A stretch of 64,000 nt of DNA from Cyclobacteriaceae bacterium (GCA_028281285.1 JANQKF010000025.1:53394-117393); one strand, 5' to 3'; shown: positions 26,235 to 35,825, counted from the stretch's first letter. Numbers and translations: made by a program. The notes: generated by a model from the letters alone, not told the origin.

Positions 26235-27716
26235 GTGAGTTTTAATATCATAAAAAAACAGTTTCGGTTTTTAATCAGAGCCGCTTTGGTAGTAAGCATT
26301 CCACTATATCTATCAAGTTGTAAAGGAGATGATGAGCCGAATGTAATAATCACCATTGAGTCAGAGACAGGGGCCGATGTTATCGTGGGTATTAACCAGT
26401 CACTTCAGTTAAATGCATTTGTAGACGGAGTAGCATTTGAGGGCTTGACTTGGGAAAGTAGCAGTCCGGAAACGGCAAGTGTTAATGGCCAGGGGCTGGT
26501 ATCTGCAAGAAGACATGGTGTAACGACAATTACTGCAACTGACGGTACCTCAAGCGGAGAATTCGTATTACAAGTATTCAATGTTTCAGGGGAGGGGAAT
26601 GCCGAGTTTGACTCGACCATGGTTGCCTATATGCGGACATTTTCGGTTCCTGGTGTGGCCTATGCCGTAGTGAAGAATAATAAATTGGTAATGGCGAGGG
26701 GATATGGCGTGGCCGATATTGAGAATTTTGGGGTAGTCACACCTACCAGCATTTTTCGGATCGCAGATATTAGCAAGATTTTTACCTCAGCAGCCATTTT
26801 GAAATTAGTAGACAGTGGTCAGCTTAATTTAAATGAGCGAATGTTCAGTATACTTCAGGATATTTTGCCCCAGGTAAATCTTGGAGATTCGAGACTCACA
26901 AGTATTACAGTGGGTCAATTATTAAATCATAGTTCGGGAATCAATCTACCTCAAGATCCAATGTTCAATCAGGCGGATGTTGCTATAATTCAGGAAGTTG
27001 CCAGCCCTCCGCCAATCGAGGAAATACTTGCATGGTGGACGGATCAAAGCCTGGCAGCTAATCCGGGCGAAGCATTCGCTTATCAAAACATGAACTATGT
27101 GCTTCTTGGACGGATAATCGAGGCAAAGTCGGGTCAGACTTATGAAGAGTATGTGAAAGAGCATATACTGGACCCAATCGGAGTTACAGCTCCAAAGGTG
27201 GCATTTAGCCATAAAGCAGATAGGCACCCAAATGAGGTTTCCTATTATCACCCATTTACCTCAAGAGTGCTATCAGTCTTTGATTCAGATGGCGGATTTG
27301 TTGAATTTCCTTATGGGGGGATTGGTGACCTTCAACTGATGGATTCACATGGTGGTTGGACCGCAAGTGTGGTCGATCTGGCGCGATTTGCATTGGCTAC
27401 AGACGGTGACCCTACGTTTCCTGATATTATTTCAGCAGAGAGCCAGGCCTTAATGGTCACTGAAGCAGGTGACTCAGGGTTCAGTGCAGGTTGGCTGATA
27501 GATGAAGATAATTATAGTCATTCCGGTGCCATGCCCGGAACCATATCGACCTTATACGTACATGATGACGGTACTGTGGTAGTTGGACTGCTCAATAGCA
27601 CGCATGACTTTTCAGGTCCGACCTTACAACAACAATTTCTAGTATTCAGAGATTTTATGCGCGATTTGGCGCGCTCTGTGGAGCTTCCGGATCAGGATTT
27701 GTTTGGTGAATTTTGA
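26235..27716 (+). CDS. BIG2/beta-lactamase-fold lipoprotein with altered active site
   Basis: A 493-residue lipoprotein (lipobox YLSSC, Cys about 29) that starts at a GTG; no in-frame ATG lies close upstream. A BIG2-type Ig domain (about 35-115, NQSLQLNAFVDG ... SSSPETASVNGQGLVSAR) is followed by a class C beta-lactamase/serine-hydrolase fold (about 125-480). The second and third motifs are intact: Y283-Q-N285 in FAYQNMNYVLLG and H429-S-G. The first motif, normally S-x-x-K, reads D178-I-S-K181 in FRIADISKIFT, so the serine nucleophile is replaced by Asp. It is therefore probably a binding pseudo-enzyme or uses different chemistry. It is divergent from the DUF6134-like gene. Confidence 0.88.
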   Translation: MSFNIIKKQFRFLIRAALVVSIPLYLSSCKGDDEPNVIITIESETGADVIVGINQSLQLNAFVDGVAFEGLTWESSSPETASVNGQGLVSARRHGVTTITATDGTSSGEFVLQVFNVSGEGNAEFDSTMVAYMRTFSVPGVAYAVVKNNKLVMARGYGVADIENFGVVTPTSIFRIADISKIFTSAAILKLVDSGQLNLNERMFSILQDILPQVNLGDSRLTSITVGQLLNHSSGINLPQDPMFNQADVAIIQEVASPPPIEEILAWWTDQSLAANPGEAFAYQNMNYVLLGRIIEAKSGQTYEEYVKEHILDPIGVTAPKVAFSHKADRHPNEVSYYHPFTSRVLSVFDSDGGFVEFPYGGIGDLQLMDSHGGWTASVVDLARFALATDGDPTFPDIISAESQALMVTEAGDSGFSAGWLIDEDNYSHSGAMPGTISTLYVHDDGTVVVGLLNSTHDFSGPTLQQQFLVFRDFMRDLARSVELPDQDLFGEF

Positions 27717-27791
27717 GGGTAATCACCTGAAGAGTGGTGTTTGAGCCGATGGCCCAAGCACCATCTCCAGATATATAAACTGAACTGAAAA

Positions 27792-29225
27792 TTATCTTTT
27801 CGGAGCTGTTCGCACATAGCGTTGACTGTACGCTACGGACCGCGTTCCACCTGCCCAACTTCCGAATGGTCGATACGCGATTGGACTATGTGGATTGAAT
27901 TCAGTATTTGAGCCACCATTATAGTAGAAGCCTCCACCACGATAGCCATATCCTCCTTCCTCATCTATTCCTTTGGGCCAATCAGCATTGTTTGCCTTAC
28001 CATAGCCTGTTAAATTTCCATCCCCGTGACTCCCTTTGTAGGCTCTACCGATATCGTGGCCAATAGTAACACACTTTTCCCATAAGCTACCTGCCAGGTC
28101 CATTACCCAATAATAAGAAGCCCCAAACTGATCTCGATTTTGGTCATTCAGCTGCGATTCATCAAGGCCGTTGAGTAGAACCAAATCACCCTCCAAGTTG
28201 ACCCTTCTTAGAATTTGCTCCTTACTATCGGTGTTCCATGGGAATTCATGAGGGATAGGTTCTCCCGGACCCCGGGATGCTTTGGTGAACTCCAATTCTG
28301 TCATTGGACGCAATCCTGCCCAATCGGCAAAAGCTGCTCCATCATCCCATGTGATATAATTAGCAGGACGGGCGGGTTTGCCCGCATAGAATTTATCATC
28401 CTTTATTTTTATGGTGCCTCTGTATTTATAATAGCCTTTGCCACCATGGGGAGCCCTCATTTGGCTTTGTCCGCCCGAAAGTGTGTTTAGAAAATCTGTA
28501 TATTGTCCCTGACTGGTTTCATACTTCATAATGTAAAAAGCACTGTAGCCGTTGGGGAATGAGGCAGGTACAGTGCCCGTCATATCACCTTGATAAGGTT
28601 TGTGGAGGCTTGTATAGTAGAGAGCACCGCGTTCCGGTCCGACCTTAATTTCCTGGTCTTCGGAAGTGATTTTGTATAAACCATCAGGGTTACCACTTGC
28701 GTCTGATTTGAAAAAGGAAGAGAAGGAAAGTGCCCTTTCATCAGGATCTCCAAGGGTAAAGCCTCCTTCGGGGATATAGACCATTTCAATTGCGGAGGTC
28801 TTCAATTTCGCACTCCCTGGATTGAACCGAATAAAGGTACTACTGTCGACTTTCATTTTGATTCTCCAACTTACATCCCCTCGATAGTTGGAAGCCGGAT
28901 AAATAAACATTCCGGTTTTATCTTCAGAAACCTGAACAATCGGAGCTACAGGTCCATCATCGATTATTTCTATATCATTAGGATTCAGGTAGATGTGTCG
29001 ATATCCACCACCATCATTTACGAATTTCATAAATATCCACGCGGCATCATGATTCTTGCCGTTTCTCCACGCATTCTTCCAACTGACAGTAAAGACCACA
29101 TGAGGTTCACGATTATCTCTGGACCTTGAATTGTGAGAGAAATAATCATTTTCGATTTTAATATCAGTTGCACTTAGTAGTACCGGACAGACCAGTGCTA
29201 CCAGAAATAAGTTGAGTTTTTTCAT
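27792..29225 (-). CDS. SUMF1/FGE-fold protein lacking the usual active-site cysteines
   Basis: A 477-residue secreted protein (signal peptide about 1-19). Residues about 170-475 are a formylglycine-generating-enzyme-type fold: MVYIPEGGFTLGDPDERA, SAFYIMKYETSQGQYTDFLN, PANYITWDDGAAFADWAGLR, MTELEFTKASRGPG, YRGGGFYYNGG and GGTRSVAYSQRYVRTAP. The only cysteines are in the signal peptide and in WEKCVTIG, so the C-terminal cysteine pair of oxidising FGE is absent, as in GldJ/GldK-type proteins of Bacteroidota. A structural or binding role is more likely than formylglycine synthesis. Its ATG shares one base with the TAA of the permease gene (TAATG), so the two are coupled. Confidence 0.88.
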   Translation of the reverse strand: MKKLNLFLVALVCPVLLSATDIKIENDYFSHNSRSRDNREPHVVFTVSWKNAWRNGKNHDAAWIFMKFVNDGGGYRHIYLNPNDIEIIDDGPVAPIVQVSEDKTGMFIYPASNYRGDVSWRIKMKVDSSTFIRFNPGSAKLKTSAIEMVYIPEGGFTLGDPDERALSFSSFFKSDASGNPDGLYKITSEDQEIKVGPERGALYYTSLHKPYQGDMTGTVPASFPNGYSAFYIMKYETSQGQYTDFLNTLSGGQSQMRAPHGGKGYYKYRGTIKIKDDKFYAGKPARPANYITWDDGAAFADWAGLRPMTELEFTKASRGPGEPIPHEFPWNTDSKEQILRRVNLEGDLVLLNGLDESQLNDQNRDQFGASYYWVMDLAGSLWEKCVTIGHDIGRAYKGSHGDGNLTGYGKANNADWPKGIDEEGGYGYRGGGFYYNGGSNTEFNPHSPIAYRPFGSWAGGTRSVAYSQRYVRTAPKR

Positions 29226-31861
29226 TATTCAGTTCTTAAGGATTGTGATGGATTCAAATGCACCGTTTTAAGTGCCTGGAAGCAGATAGTCAGAATGGAA
29301 AGCACGAATGTTGAAGTTCCGGCAATTATGAAGACCCAAGGGCTCAATTCAATCTTGAAGGTGAAGTTGGCGAGCCACTCCTGAGCAAAAAACCACGCTG
29401 TAGGCCAGGCGATCAAATTTGCGACAATGACCAAAACGGCATAATCCTTAGAGAGTAGTTTTAAAATACTAGGTATGGAAGCACCTAACACCTTTCTTAC
29501 CCCAATCTCCTTGACTCTCAACAAAGTTGAGTAATTGGTAAGCCCTAACAAGCCAAGAGCAGCAAGAAAAATCGAGATAATGGAAAAGTATCCCACCATC
29601 TGACTAACCTTTTGCTCGCTTTGATAAATCGAGTTTAATCGATCATCGAGGAAGAAAGGGGTAAAGGGTCTATTCGGCTCGAATTGATTCCAAACACCTT
29701 CAATATTCTGCATTGATTCAATAATGTTTTCAGGACGGATTCTTATGGCTAAATAAGCATGCCACCCCGGGGAGTAAGTAATCACAAGAGGACGAATCGT
29801 CTGCTTGAGGTCTGCAAAATGGAAATCCTCTACCAAGCCAATTACCGGGCGAAATTTTCTGGCCCAACCAATGGCCTTTCCGTCCAGTCCTGTAGTGTCC
29901 CATAAAGCTGCGGCAGACTCATTAATGATGAATGTTTCTTTGTCTGTTTCTAACTCCTCAGAAAAATCCCTTCCGTCAATGATCTTCAAACCAAAGGTCT
30001 TCACGAAATCAAAATCAGCAAAGAGCCCTGGCAAGTTCTGCGACTTTTGCTCACCTTGCAACAAGAAGGGCCTCATGGGTACATCATTTCCTAAAATATC
30101 GGACATGGCGGAAGCACTGACTATATTGCTGTATCTGCTGAGTTCATCTTTAAACTCTTCAGACCGTTCTTTGACGCTAGTTCCGCGAATGGGAAGCATC
30201 ACTACCTGTTCTTTGTCAAAGCCCATGTCCTTGTTGAGTAAAAAAGAATGTTGTTGGTTGACCACAATGGCTCCAATGATGAGAATAATCGAGGTTGCGA
30301 ATTGAAACACAACCAGACCTTTCCATAGTACGGACGATTTTTTCCCACTTAGTTTTATAGATCCTATTTTCAACGCATCAATCGGTCTGAAGCCGCTGAT
30401 GATCAGAGCAGGGTACAAGCCGGCCAGAATTCCAATGATGAGCGTAAAGGCGATTACTGCACTTATGAACATTGGATGAAGTAAGATGGCCGGGTTCACA
30501 GGGGCATTAGTGATTTGTTCAAAAGGACCAATAAAAATTGAAACTAAACCAATGGCAAAGACTAAAGAAATGATACTCGTGATTAGAGATTCTGTCAGAA
30601 ATTGATGTATCAGTTGTTTGCGGTTAGAACCCATCACTTGCCTTACAGCAACTTCCCTGGCACGCTGAGAAGAACGGGCAGCGCTCAAATTCATGAAGTT
30701 GATGACCGCAATAATGACTATGAATGCGGCTATAGCAAGGGCAATGTAAATTGACTTAAAGTCTCTGTTTGCCTCAATTTCCTGGTATAAATTCGAATTG
30801 AGATGAATGTCAGTTAGTCTCTGAATTGGAAACTCCAACGAAGGGACCATGCGTTTGGGAAAATGCTTTGGAATAAACTCATCCGTATAGGCCTGAAGCT
30901 GATCCATGGTCATTCCCTTTGGAACTTTGGCATAGGTATGACAAGGATTCCAGTACCATCCGTTAAACGAGAAGCGGTTTCCGGACGCCTCAAATATTTC
31001 CTGAGTGTTGAAAATGGTGGATAAGAAGTCAAACCGGAAATGAGAGTTTAATGGAGGGTCTTTCGCAATTGCAGTGATTGTTAGCGGTAGTTGATTTTCG
31101 AAAAACACGGTCTTACCCATGGCATTTTCCCCTGGAAAGTACTTATCAGCCATGCTTTCAGTAATCACAAGTGAGCCGGGATTACTAAGGGCGGACTGGG
31201 GGTTGCCCTGAACCAATTCGAAGGAAAAAATATTGAAGAAAGTGGAATCAGTGAAGAACAGTTCCTCTTCATAAAAGCTCTTTTGACTCTCACGATCTGT
31301 CAGCAACGGAACCTTCTGAAATGTCTGATAAAGTCTGACTGTTTGAATTTCCGGATAGTCAGTGTTAAAAGTAGGGCCAAAAGGGAAGGGGATGCTGGCC
31401 GACTTTTCGATCACTACCCCTTGGTCATTGGTGAAAATTTCAGAGAAACGATAGATACGATCAGCCCCATCGTGAAATTTGTCATAGCTCAACTCATTGT
31501 AAACAAAGGAACTGATAAGAATGACGGAGGCCATTGCTATTGCTAGGCCGAGAATCTTGATAAAAGAGTAGAATTTGTGTTTTAACAAATTCCGTATTGA
31601 AATAGTGTAGTGATTGCGAATCATGTGGAAATAATTTAAGTTTTTGAACCTGTTGCTTTGTTTGAGATTGGAAGGTTTGAATGACCTGAAAACCTCCCAT
31701 ACAAAGAGCCATTGGGCTCTTGACCGACCGACCTTTTCACTCCGCATATAGAAAACCTCGTGCAAATCACCCTGAATTTCATTGATAAGCTCTGTATCAC
31801 AATACCACTGAAGAAAGCGATCGGCCCATTTTGGTGGACGATATTGGGGTGTAGACTCCAT
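29225..31861 (-). CDS. FtsX/MacB-type ABC transporter permease with PadR-associated N-terminus
   Basis: An 878-residue membrane protein. Residues about 8-75 (WADRFLQWYCDTELINEIQG, then DLHEVFYMRSEKVGRSRA) form the permease prefix domain found next to PadR regulators. Then come two FtsX/MacB repeats: helix at about 105-125, a periplasmic MacB-like core (about 130-375), three helices (about 380-500), a fourth helix starting the second half (about 520-540), a second periplasmic domain, and three final helices. VREVAVRQVMGSNRKQLIHQF-type and VKEIGVRKVLGASIPSIL loops are the coupling motifs for an ATPase. No ATPase gene is present here, so the partner must be elsewhere or absent. It overlaps the PadR stop by one base (TAATG). 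Confidence 0.9.
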   Translation of the reverse strand: MESTPQYRPPKWADRFLQWYCDTELINEIQGDLHEVFYMRSEKVGRSRAQWLFVWEVFRSFKPSNLKQSNRFKNLNYFHMIRNHYTISIRNLLKHKFYSFIKILGLAIAMASVILISSFVYNELSYDKFHDGADRIYRFSEIFTNDQGVVIEKSASIPFPFGPTFNTDYPEIQTVRLYQTFQKVPLLTDRESQKSFYEEELFFTDSTFFNIFSFELVQGNPQSALSNPGSLVITESMADKYFPGENAMGKTVFFENQLPLTITAIAKDPPLNSHFRFDFLSTIFNTQEIFEASGNRFSFNGWYWNPCHTYAKVPKGMTMDQLQAYTDEFIPKHFPKRMVPSLEFPIQRLTDIHLNSNLYQEIEANRDFKSIYIALAIAAFIVIIAVINFMNLSAARSSQRAREVAVRQVMGSNRKQLIHQFLTESLITSIISLVFAIGLVSIFIGPFEQITNAPVNPAILLHPMFISAVIAFTLIIGILAGLYPALIISGFRPIDALKIGSIKLSGKKSSVLWKGLVVFQFATSIILIIGAIVVNQQHSFLLNKDMGFDKEQVVMLPIRGTSVKERSEEFKDELSRYSNIVSASAMSDILGNDVPMRPFLLQGEQKSQNLPGLFADFDFVKTFGLKIIDGRDFSEELETDKETFIINESAAALWDTTGLDGKAIGWARKFRPVIGLVEDFHFADLKQTIRPLVITYSPGWHAYLAIRIRPENIIESMQNIEGVWNQFEPNRPFTPFFLDDRLNSIYQSEQKVSQMVGYFSIISIFLAALGLLGLTNYSTLLRVKEIGVRKVLGASIPSILKLLSKDYAVLVIVANLIAWPTAWFFAQEWLANFTFKIELSPWVFIIAGTSTFVLSILTICFQALKTVHLNPSQSLRTE

Positions 31862-32184
31862 TAATTAAATGAGATTTTTGGTGCCATATTCCAGAGCACT
31901 GAACGTTGCTCATTTAGCTCTTTTGCCGTTTCATAACCTACTTTTGTTATAGAATAGTAGCGTTTGCTTCTGCCTCCGCGGAGGTTAGTGGCACCCCCAA
32001 CACGGGATTTGATCAACCCCTTTTGCTCCAGGCGCCTGAGGACTGTGTGAATGGCTGGGATTGTAATGGACTTATTGAATTGGCGTTGATACTCTTCTGC
32101 GATCGTGACCGCATAAGCATTCTCCTCCAAAACAATGACAATCAACAGCACAATCTCTTCGAGAGATCCAATCGATTTACTCAT
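31861..32184 (-). CDS. PadR family transcriptional regulator
   Basis: About 107 residues, taking the start at MSKSIGSLEEIVLLIVIVLE. A start 20 codons earlier is possible but adds a non-conserved tail. The winged helix is typical of PadR-type regulators: EEIVLLIVIVLEENAYAVTI, then AIHTVLRRLEQKGLIKSRVG, then the wing (GGRSKRYYSITKVGYETAKEL). It heads a three-gene operon with the permease and the SUMF1 protein, both joined by TAATG junctions. In Bacteroidota, PadR plus prefix-domain permease pairs are a recurring cassette in which the regulator probably represses its own operon. The inducer is unknown. Confidence 0.92.
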   Translation of the reverse strand: MSKSIGSLEEIVLLIVIVLEENAYAVTIAEEYQRQFNKSITIPAIHTVLRRLEQKGLIKSRVGGATNLRGGRSKRYYSITKVGYETAKELNEQRSVLWNMAPKISFN

Positions 32185-32229
32185 TGAATATGTATTTAAT
32201 AAATAATTGTATAACAAATAAATAAAAAA

Positions 32230-32255
32230 GACGGACATGTTCAAAAATGTCCGTC
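32230..32255 (-). terminator. Terminator of the CBS-domain gene
   Basis: A perfect 9-bp stem, GACGGACAT (32230-32238) and ATGTCCGTC (32247-32255), with an 8-base loop. On the minus strand it is followed by a run of T, as expected for an intrinsic terminator of the gene at 32297-32755. Confidence 0.85.
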
Positions 32256-32296
32256 AAAATTAGTTCGATCATGTTACGATCGAATCGATTGATATA

Positions 32297-32755
32297 TTAC
32301 CAAGTTGAAGTTTTTAAATCTCTTGTGGCGCGAAGAATATCCCTTCTGCTAATTGTTCCAACGAGCTTTCCATTTACATCCACCACGGGAAATCTTCTGA
32401 AATGCGTGGAAAGAAACTTTTGGGCGCAATCAAGCACGTCCATGGTATCATTGAGTGTCTGAGGATTCTCAGTCATATACTGGGAAACTGAGATTCGGCC
32501 ATGGGGTAAATTGTGATAGGCTTCATCAACCATTACTTTCATACAGTCGATCTCTGAGATGATCCCAACGATGTGGTCTCGATCATCTTTCACTGGCGCG
32601 CCTGATATCTTTTTTTCTAAAAACATATCCATCGCATCTGCGATGCTTTGATCAGGGGAGAGGGTATAGACATCACGTGTCATATAGTCTGTAATTGGTC
32701 GATATTTTTTCACGGTTTTCGGGGGTTCAGGTGTACTTACGCCAGTAAAATTCAT
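32297..32755 (-). CDS. Tandem CBS-domain protein
   Basis: A 152-residue soluble protein made of two CBS motifs: MTRDVYTLSPDQSIADAMDM with KKISGAPVKDDRDHIVGIIS (about 27-85), and MTENPQTLNDTMDVLDCAQK with RRFPVVDVNGKLVGTISRRD (about 92-145). CBS pairs bind adenosine nucleotides such as AMP or SAM and act as energy or ligand sensors for a partner. Nothing else is fused to them. It stands as a single gene with its own terminator, so the partner cannot be deduced from context. Confidence 0.92.
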   Translation of the reverse strand: MNFTGVSTPEPPKTVKKYRPITDYMTRDVYTLSPDQSIADAMDMFLEKKISGAPVKDDRDHIVGIISEIDCMKVMVDEAYHNLPHGRISVSQYMTENPQTLNDTMDVLDCAQKFLSTHFRRFPVVDVNGKLVGTISRRDILRATRDLKTSTW

Positions 32756-32848
32756 AGTTACCTCGTTGGTTAAAATAGATTAAAAAGAAATAGGGAAAGG
32801 TGTTAGAATATAATGAATTCGAGGTGTAAAAACAAATGGAGCAATCGA

Positions 32849-33370
32849 TTATCGCATCTTCCCACGCTGATTATATTCTTTAATTTTCTCATTCAATCGC
32901 TTGAAATCGAGCTTTCCATGGTATTCAGCAAGGTGCTCTAAAATTGCCATTCCTTTATTCAGCTGACTATTGATATTCTTCACCTTGCCAACGATATAAA
33001 TCAGGCTTCTTTGCTTTCCTGGCGTAAGCTCATGGAAATACTTGCTTCCAACCTCGTCCTGATCGAGTAGGACCTGAAATGACTCTGGCATTGGCATACC
33101 ATATTCACTGGAGTCCTTTTCCAGGCTAACGTCAACCTTATCTCCTTCATTCAAGCCCAGCTTTTTTCGTATTCTTTTATTTACAAGAATGTAGCTGCCG
33201 CCATCCAAAGGCATCAAGGCACTATTAATCTTCACAGAGCCGTTGATTGTGCAGACCACTCTCCGATCTGATCCATTGGTGAATTGTTCTGTGATCTCTT
33301 TTGAAACGGGTAAATGGTAACTCCAGATATTATAGTCAAGTTGCTCGAGCGTGGTTGTGAATGACACCAT
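32849..33370 (-). CDS. DUF1905/OmdA-like (YdeI-type) protein
   Basis: About 173 residues from MVSFTTTLEQLDYNIWSYHL. I chose this Met because a start 7 codons earlier would lie inside the neighbouring terminator. Residues about 1-90 are a DUF1905-like beta barrel (YHLPVSKEITEQF, then VVCTINGSVKINSALMPLDG, KRIRKKLGLNEGDKVDVSLE), and the C-terminal part (FQVLLDQDEVGSKYFHELTP, GKQRSLIYIVGKVKN) is the OmdA/YdeI-type helical segment. Family members were named for bacteriocin protection, but their biochemistry is unknown. It is cytoplasmic and lies directly downstream of the terminator of the TonB receptor gene. Confidence 0.8.
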   Translation of the reverse strand: MVSFTTTLEQLDYNIWSYHLPVSKEITEQFTNGSDRRVVCTINGSVKINSALMPLDGGSYILVNKRIRKKLGLNEGDKVDVSLEKDSSEYGMPMPESFQVLLDQDEVGSKYFHELTPGKQRSLIYIVGKVKNINSQLNKGMAILEHLAEYHGKLDFKRLNEKIKEYNQRGKMR

Positions 33371-33388
33371 GCTACAAGATATAAAAAA

Positions 33389-33411
33389 CACTTCTCCAAC
33401 TAGGAGAAGTG
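33389..33411 (-). terminator. Terminator of the TonB receptor gene
   Basis: CACTTCTCC (33389-33397) pairs perfectly with GGAGAAGTG (33403-33411) around a 5-base loop. On the minus strand it is followed by TGTTTTTTAT, a clear intrinsic terminator 9 bp after the receptor stop codon. Confidence 0.88.
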
Positions 33412-33419
33412 CCTGCTTA

Positions 33420-35825
33420 TTAAAACTGTATTCTGTAGAGAATATCAGGAAAAAAACCGATTTGTTCTACGAGGTTAATCTGATCAGTAACCTCGTTGTA
33501 TCTTCTTACAAATTCATTCTTGCGATTCGTAACGTTTTGTAGGTCGATGAAGAATTGGTGCGAAACCCGCTTCTTTTTGCTGTTGAGTCGTACCCCGAAT
33601 TTGACATCCCACCTGAAATAGTCACCGTATCGCTGTTCGAAGGCAAACCCTTCTCTCAATACCTCTCTGCCTGCATTATTTCTCGTTGCATCTAAGTCGA
33701 TGGCCGTATAAGGCCTACCACCTGAAGTCGTCAACTTTGTGTCAAATGTCCAGGTGTTCTTACCTCCAGGACCAAATTTCCATTCTCGACCGAAAAGTGC
33801 GTTGAAAACGAAGTTGTTGTTGAAAGCGGTGTTGCGCCTGATTCCATCACTGCCTTTGTATTTGGACTCAAAGACTGAAGTTGTCATTAAAAGGTAGTAG
33901 TTGTTGCTGAAAAACTTTTCTAAAGTCAGTTCAACACCATAGTTTGTGCCTGTACCACTGTTGACTAATGAGCCACGTTGATCAAATTCAAAGTCAGAAC
34001 CTTCATTGAGAATCGAATAACTGCTCGGTGTATTCTCTACCGGAATATTGGTTAACGACTGTAAATAAGTCTCTGCCTTGAGTCGCCAATTGGTTCCAAG
34101 GTTTAAATCATATCCGAATATGAAATGATGGCTTCTCATGAATTCGAGGTTCGCATTGGTTTGCTCAAATACTCCAGGATTAACTTCTTCCTGAAAGAAC
34201 AGGATTGGTGCAGGAATAGATTGTGCATGCATTCCATAACCAAAACTCCAGCGCTGATTTGGTTTTGCCTGCCAACTAAGACCAAATCTAGGTTCCAGGG
34301 CAATATCCTCGGTCAGACTGTGATACTGGCTGTGAAGACCTGTGGTTATACTCCAATCATCGGTGATTTTGTATTCCGTTTGAACAAATCCCTGTGTCAA
34401 ATTGAAACCATCCTGAAAGTTAATTTCTTCAACGAATCGATCCGGAATGCCATCATTATCTGCATCAGGAATCCCGGGTTGGTTATCCCGGTCTTCTACA
34501 AATAGATTTAAATCTTGCTTTTCGTTGAGAATTCCCGCCCTAAGGCTCCATTGGGCATTGAATTTCTTATTCAGGGTAGTGGAAAATGTAAATCTGTTTT
34601 CTCGGTTCCGGACGTTGGTAGCGCGATACTTGGAGATCAAATCTCCATTTATATCCTTGATCAGGTTATCTTGCAAGTATTGGTTATAGTTAGTTGAAGC
34701 TCCAAGGATTGTTTTGAGGTAGGTATTCTTATCAATTCGAATTAAGTTGCTCAGTCCAATCAAACCAATTTCGCCTTCGACAAAGGCATCTTGATTTGGA
34801 TTGGCGAACAAATCATCTTCATCGATCTCGTCACCGAAAAAATCAATGCTACTCGTACCGCCAAAACCAAACAATTCTATCCGACCAAGTTTCGTATTTC
34901 CAAAATTCATTTTGAAGGAGAGGTCCTGGTAGTTGGGAATGGCATTGGTACCGGGGGCAGCCACCCCTGCAATTCCGTAACGATAGGAGGTGATGAACGT
35001 AGATCCTTTCTCTTTACTGATAGGGCCTTCGACCATAAATTCGGCTCCGCTAAATGCCGCGACTTGACCTGTGAACTCCACTTTGTCTGAGTTTCCATTT
35101 CTAAATTGTACATCAAATACAGCCGAGTTGGCATTTCCGTATTCAGCTGGGAAAGCTCCCGTTAGGAAATCTGAAGTTCTTAATAGGTTAGTATTTAGCG
35201 CATTGACTGGTCCACCGGTTGTTCCCAGGGTGTTGAAATGATTGGTCGTGGCCACAGGGATTCCTTCAATCCTCCATAAAAGACCGGTAGGGGAGTTTCC
35301 TCTCACAACAATGTCATTTCTTGAGTCGTCAGGTGCGCTGACACCGGCAAAGCTGGTTGCCAACCTGGCTACGTCATTTCGCCCTCCTGAAAAGCGAGTG
35401 ACTTCTTCAAGGCTAAAGGTTCTGGCCGAAACCTTTGCAAGTTCGTTGATCGGGACATCTTTATCTGCCTCAGATGTAACTACAATTTCCTCAAGCTTTT
35501 CGACTGATTCTTCGAGCCGGATCTCTAGAACCACCTCTTTACCCGTGGTCACAAGAACATTGGGAATTGTAATCGTCTTATAGCCGATGTATTGAATGGC
35601 GAAGTTTTGCCTTCCTATTGGAACTGCTTCAATCCTGAATTTTCCATCAGGATCAGACGTTCCTCCAATTAATGGATCAGACCCAATAAGTATAATATTC
35701 GCTCCGAAAAGAGGGTATTCAGATTGTGCATCAATTACCTGGCCTTTCACGACTTGGGTTTGTCCCACGAGAGATGACGGTACTAGCATCACAAGCATTG
35801 CAATTGGAAGTAGTAGTTTTTTCAT
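33420..35825 (-). CDS. TonB-dependent outer-membrane receptor
   Basis: An 801-residue receptor. A signal peptide (cleaved about residue 21, LVGQ) is followed by a carboxypeptidase-like regulatory domain (about 25-110, VKGQVIDAQSEYPLFGANII), a plug (about 120-240, NDVARLATSFAGVSAPDDSR, VVRGNSPTGLLWRIEGIPVA) and a barrel ending in FFPDILYRIQF, with the terminal Phe needed for insertion. It is shorter than SusC and has no SusD partner, so it is a general receptor of the TonB-linked family whose ligand may be a siderophore, peptide or sugar. The control region is shared with the divergent sensor kinase at 36053, which may regulate it. Confidence 0.92.
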   Translation of the reverse strand: MKKLLLPIAMLVMLVPSSLVGQTQVVKGQVIDAQSEYPLFGANIILIGSDPLIGGTSDPDGKFRIEAVPIGRQNFAIQYIGYKTITIPNVLVTTGKEVVLEIRLEESVEKLEEIVVTSEADKDVPINELAKVSARTFSLEEVTRFSGGRNDVARLATSFAGVSAPDDSRNDIVVRGNSPTGLLWRIEGIPVATTNHFNTLGTTGGPVNALNTNLLRTSDFLTGAFPAEYGNANSAVFDVQFRNGNSDKVEFTGQVAAFSGAEFMVEGPISKEKGSTFITSYRYGIAGVAAPGTNAIPNYQDLSFKMNFGNTKLGRIELFGFGGTSSIDFFGDEIDEDDLFANPNQDAFVEGEIGLIGLSNLIRIDKNTYLKTILGASTNYNQYLQDNLIKDINGDLISKYRATNVRNRENRFTFSTTLNKKFNAQWSLRAGILNEKQDLNLFVEDRDNQPGIPDADNDGIPDRFVEEINFQDGFNLTQGFVQTEYKITDDWSITTGLHSQYHSLTEDIALEPRFGLSWQAKPNQRWSFGYGMHAQSIPAPILFFQEEVNPGVFEQTNANLEFMRSHHFIFGYDLNLGTNWRLKAETYLQSLTNIPVENTPSSYSILNEGSDFEFDQRGSLVNSGTGTNYGVELTLEKFFSNNYYLLMTTSVFESKYKGSDGIRRNTAFNNNFVFNALFGREWKFGPGGKNTWTFDTKLTTSGGRPYTAIDLDATRNNAGREVLREGFAFEQRYGDYFRWDVKFGVRLNSKKKRVSHQFFIDLQNVTNRKNEFVRRYNEVTDQINLVEQIGFFPDILYRIQF

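Noticed and set aside
33371..33391. An in-frame start seven codons upstream of the DUF1905/OmdA-like gene
   Set aside because: It lies within the perfect terminator stem of the neighbouring TonB receptor gene, so it is unlikely to be the true start.
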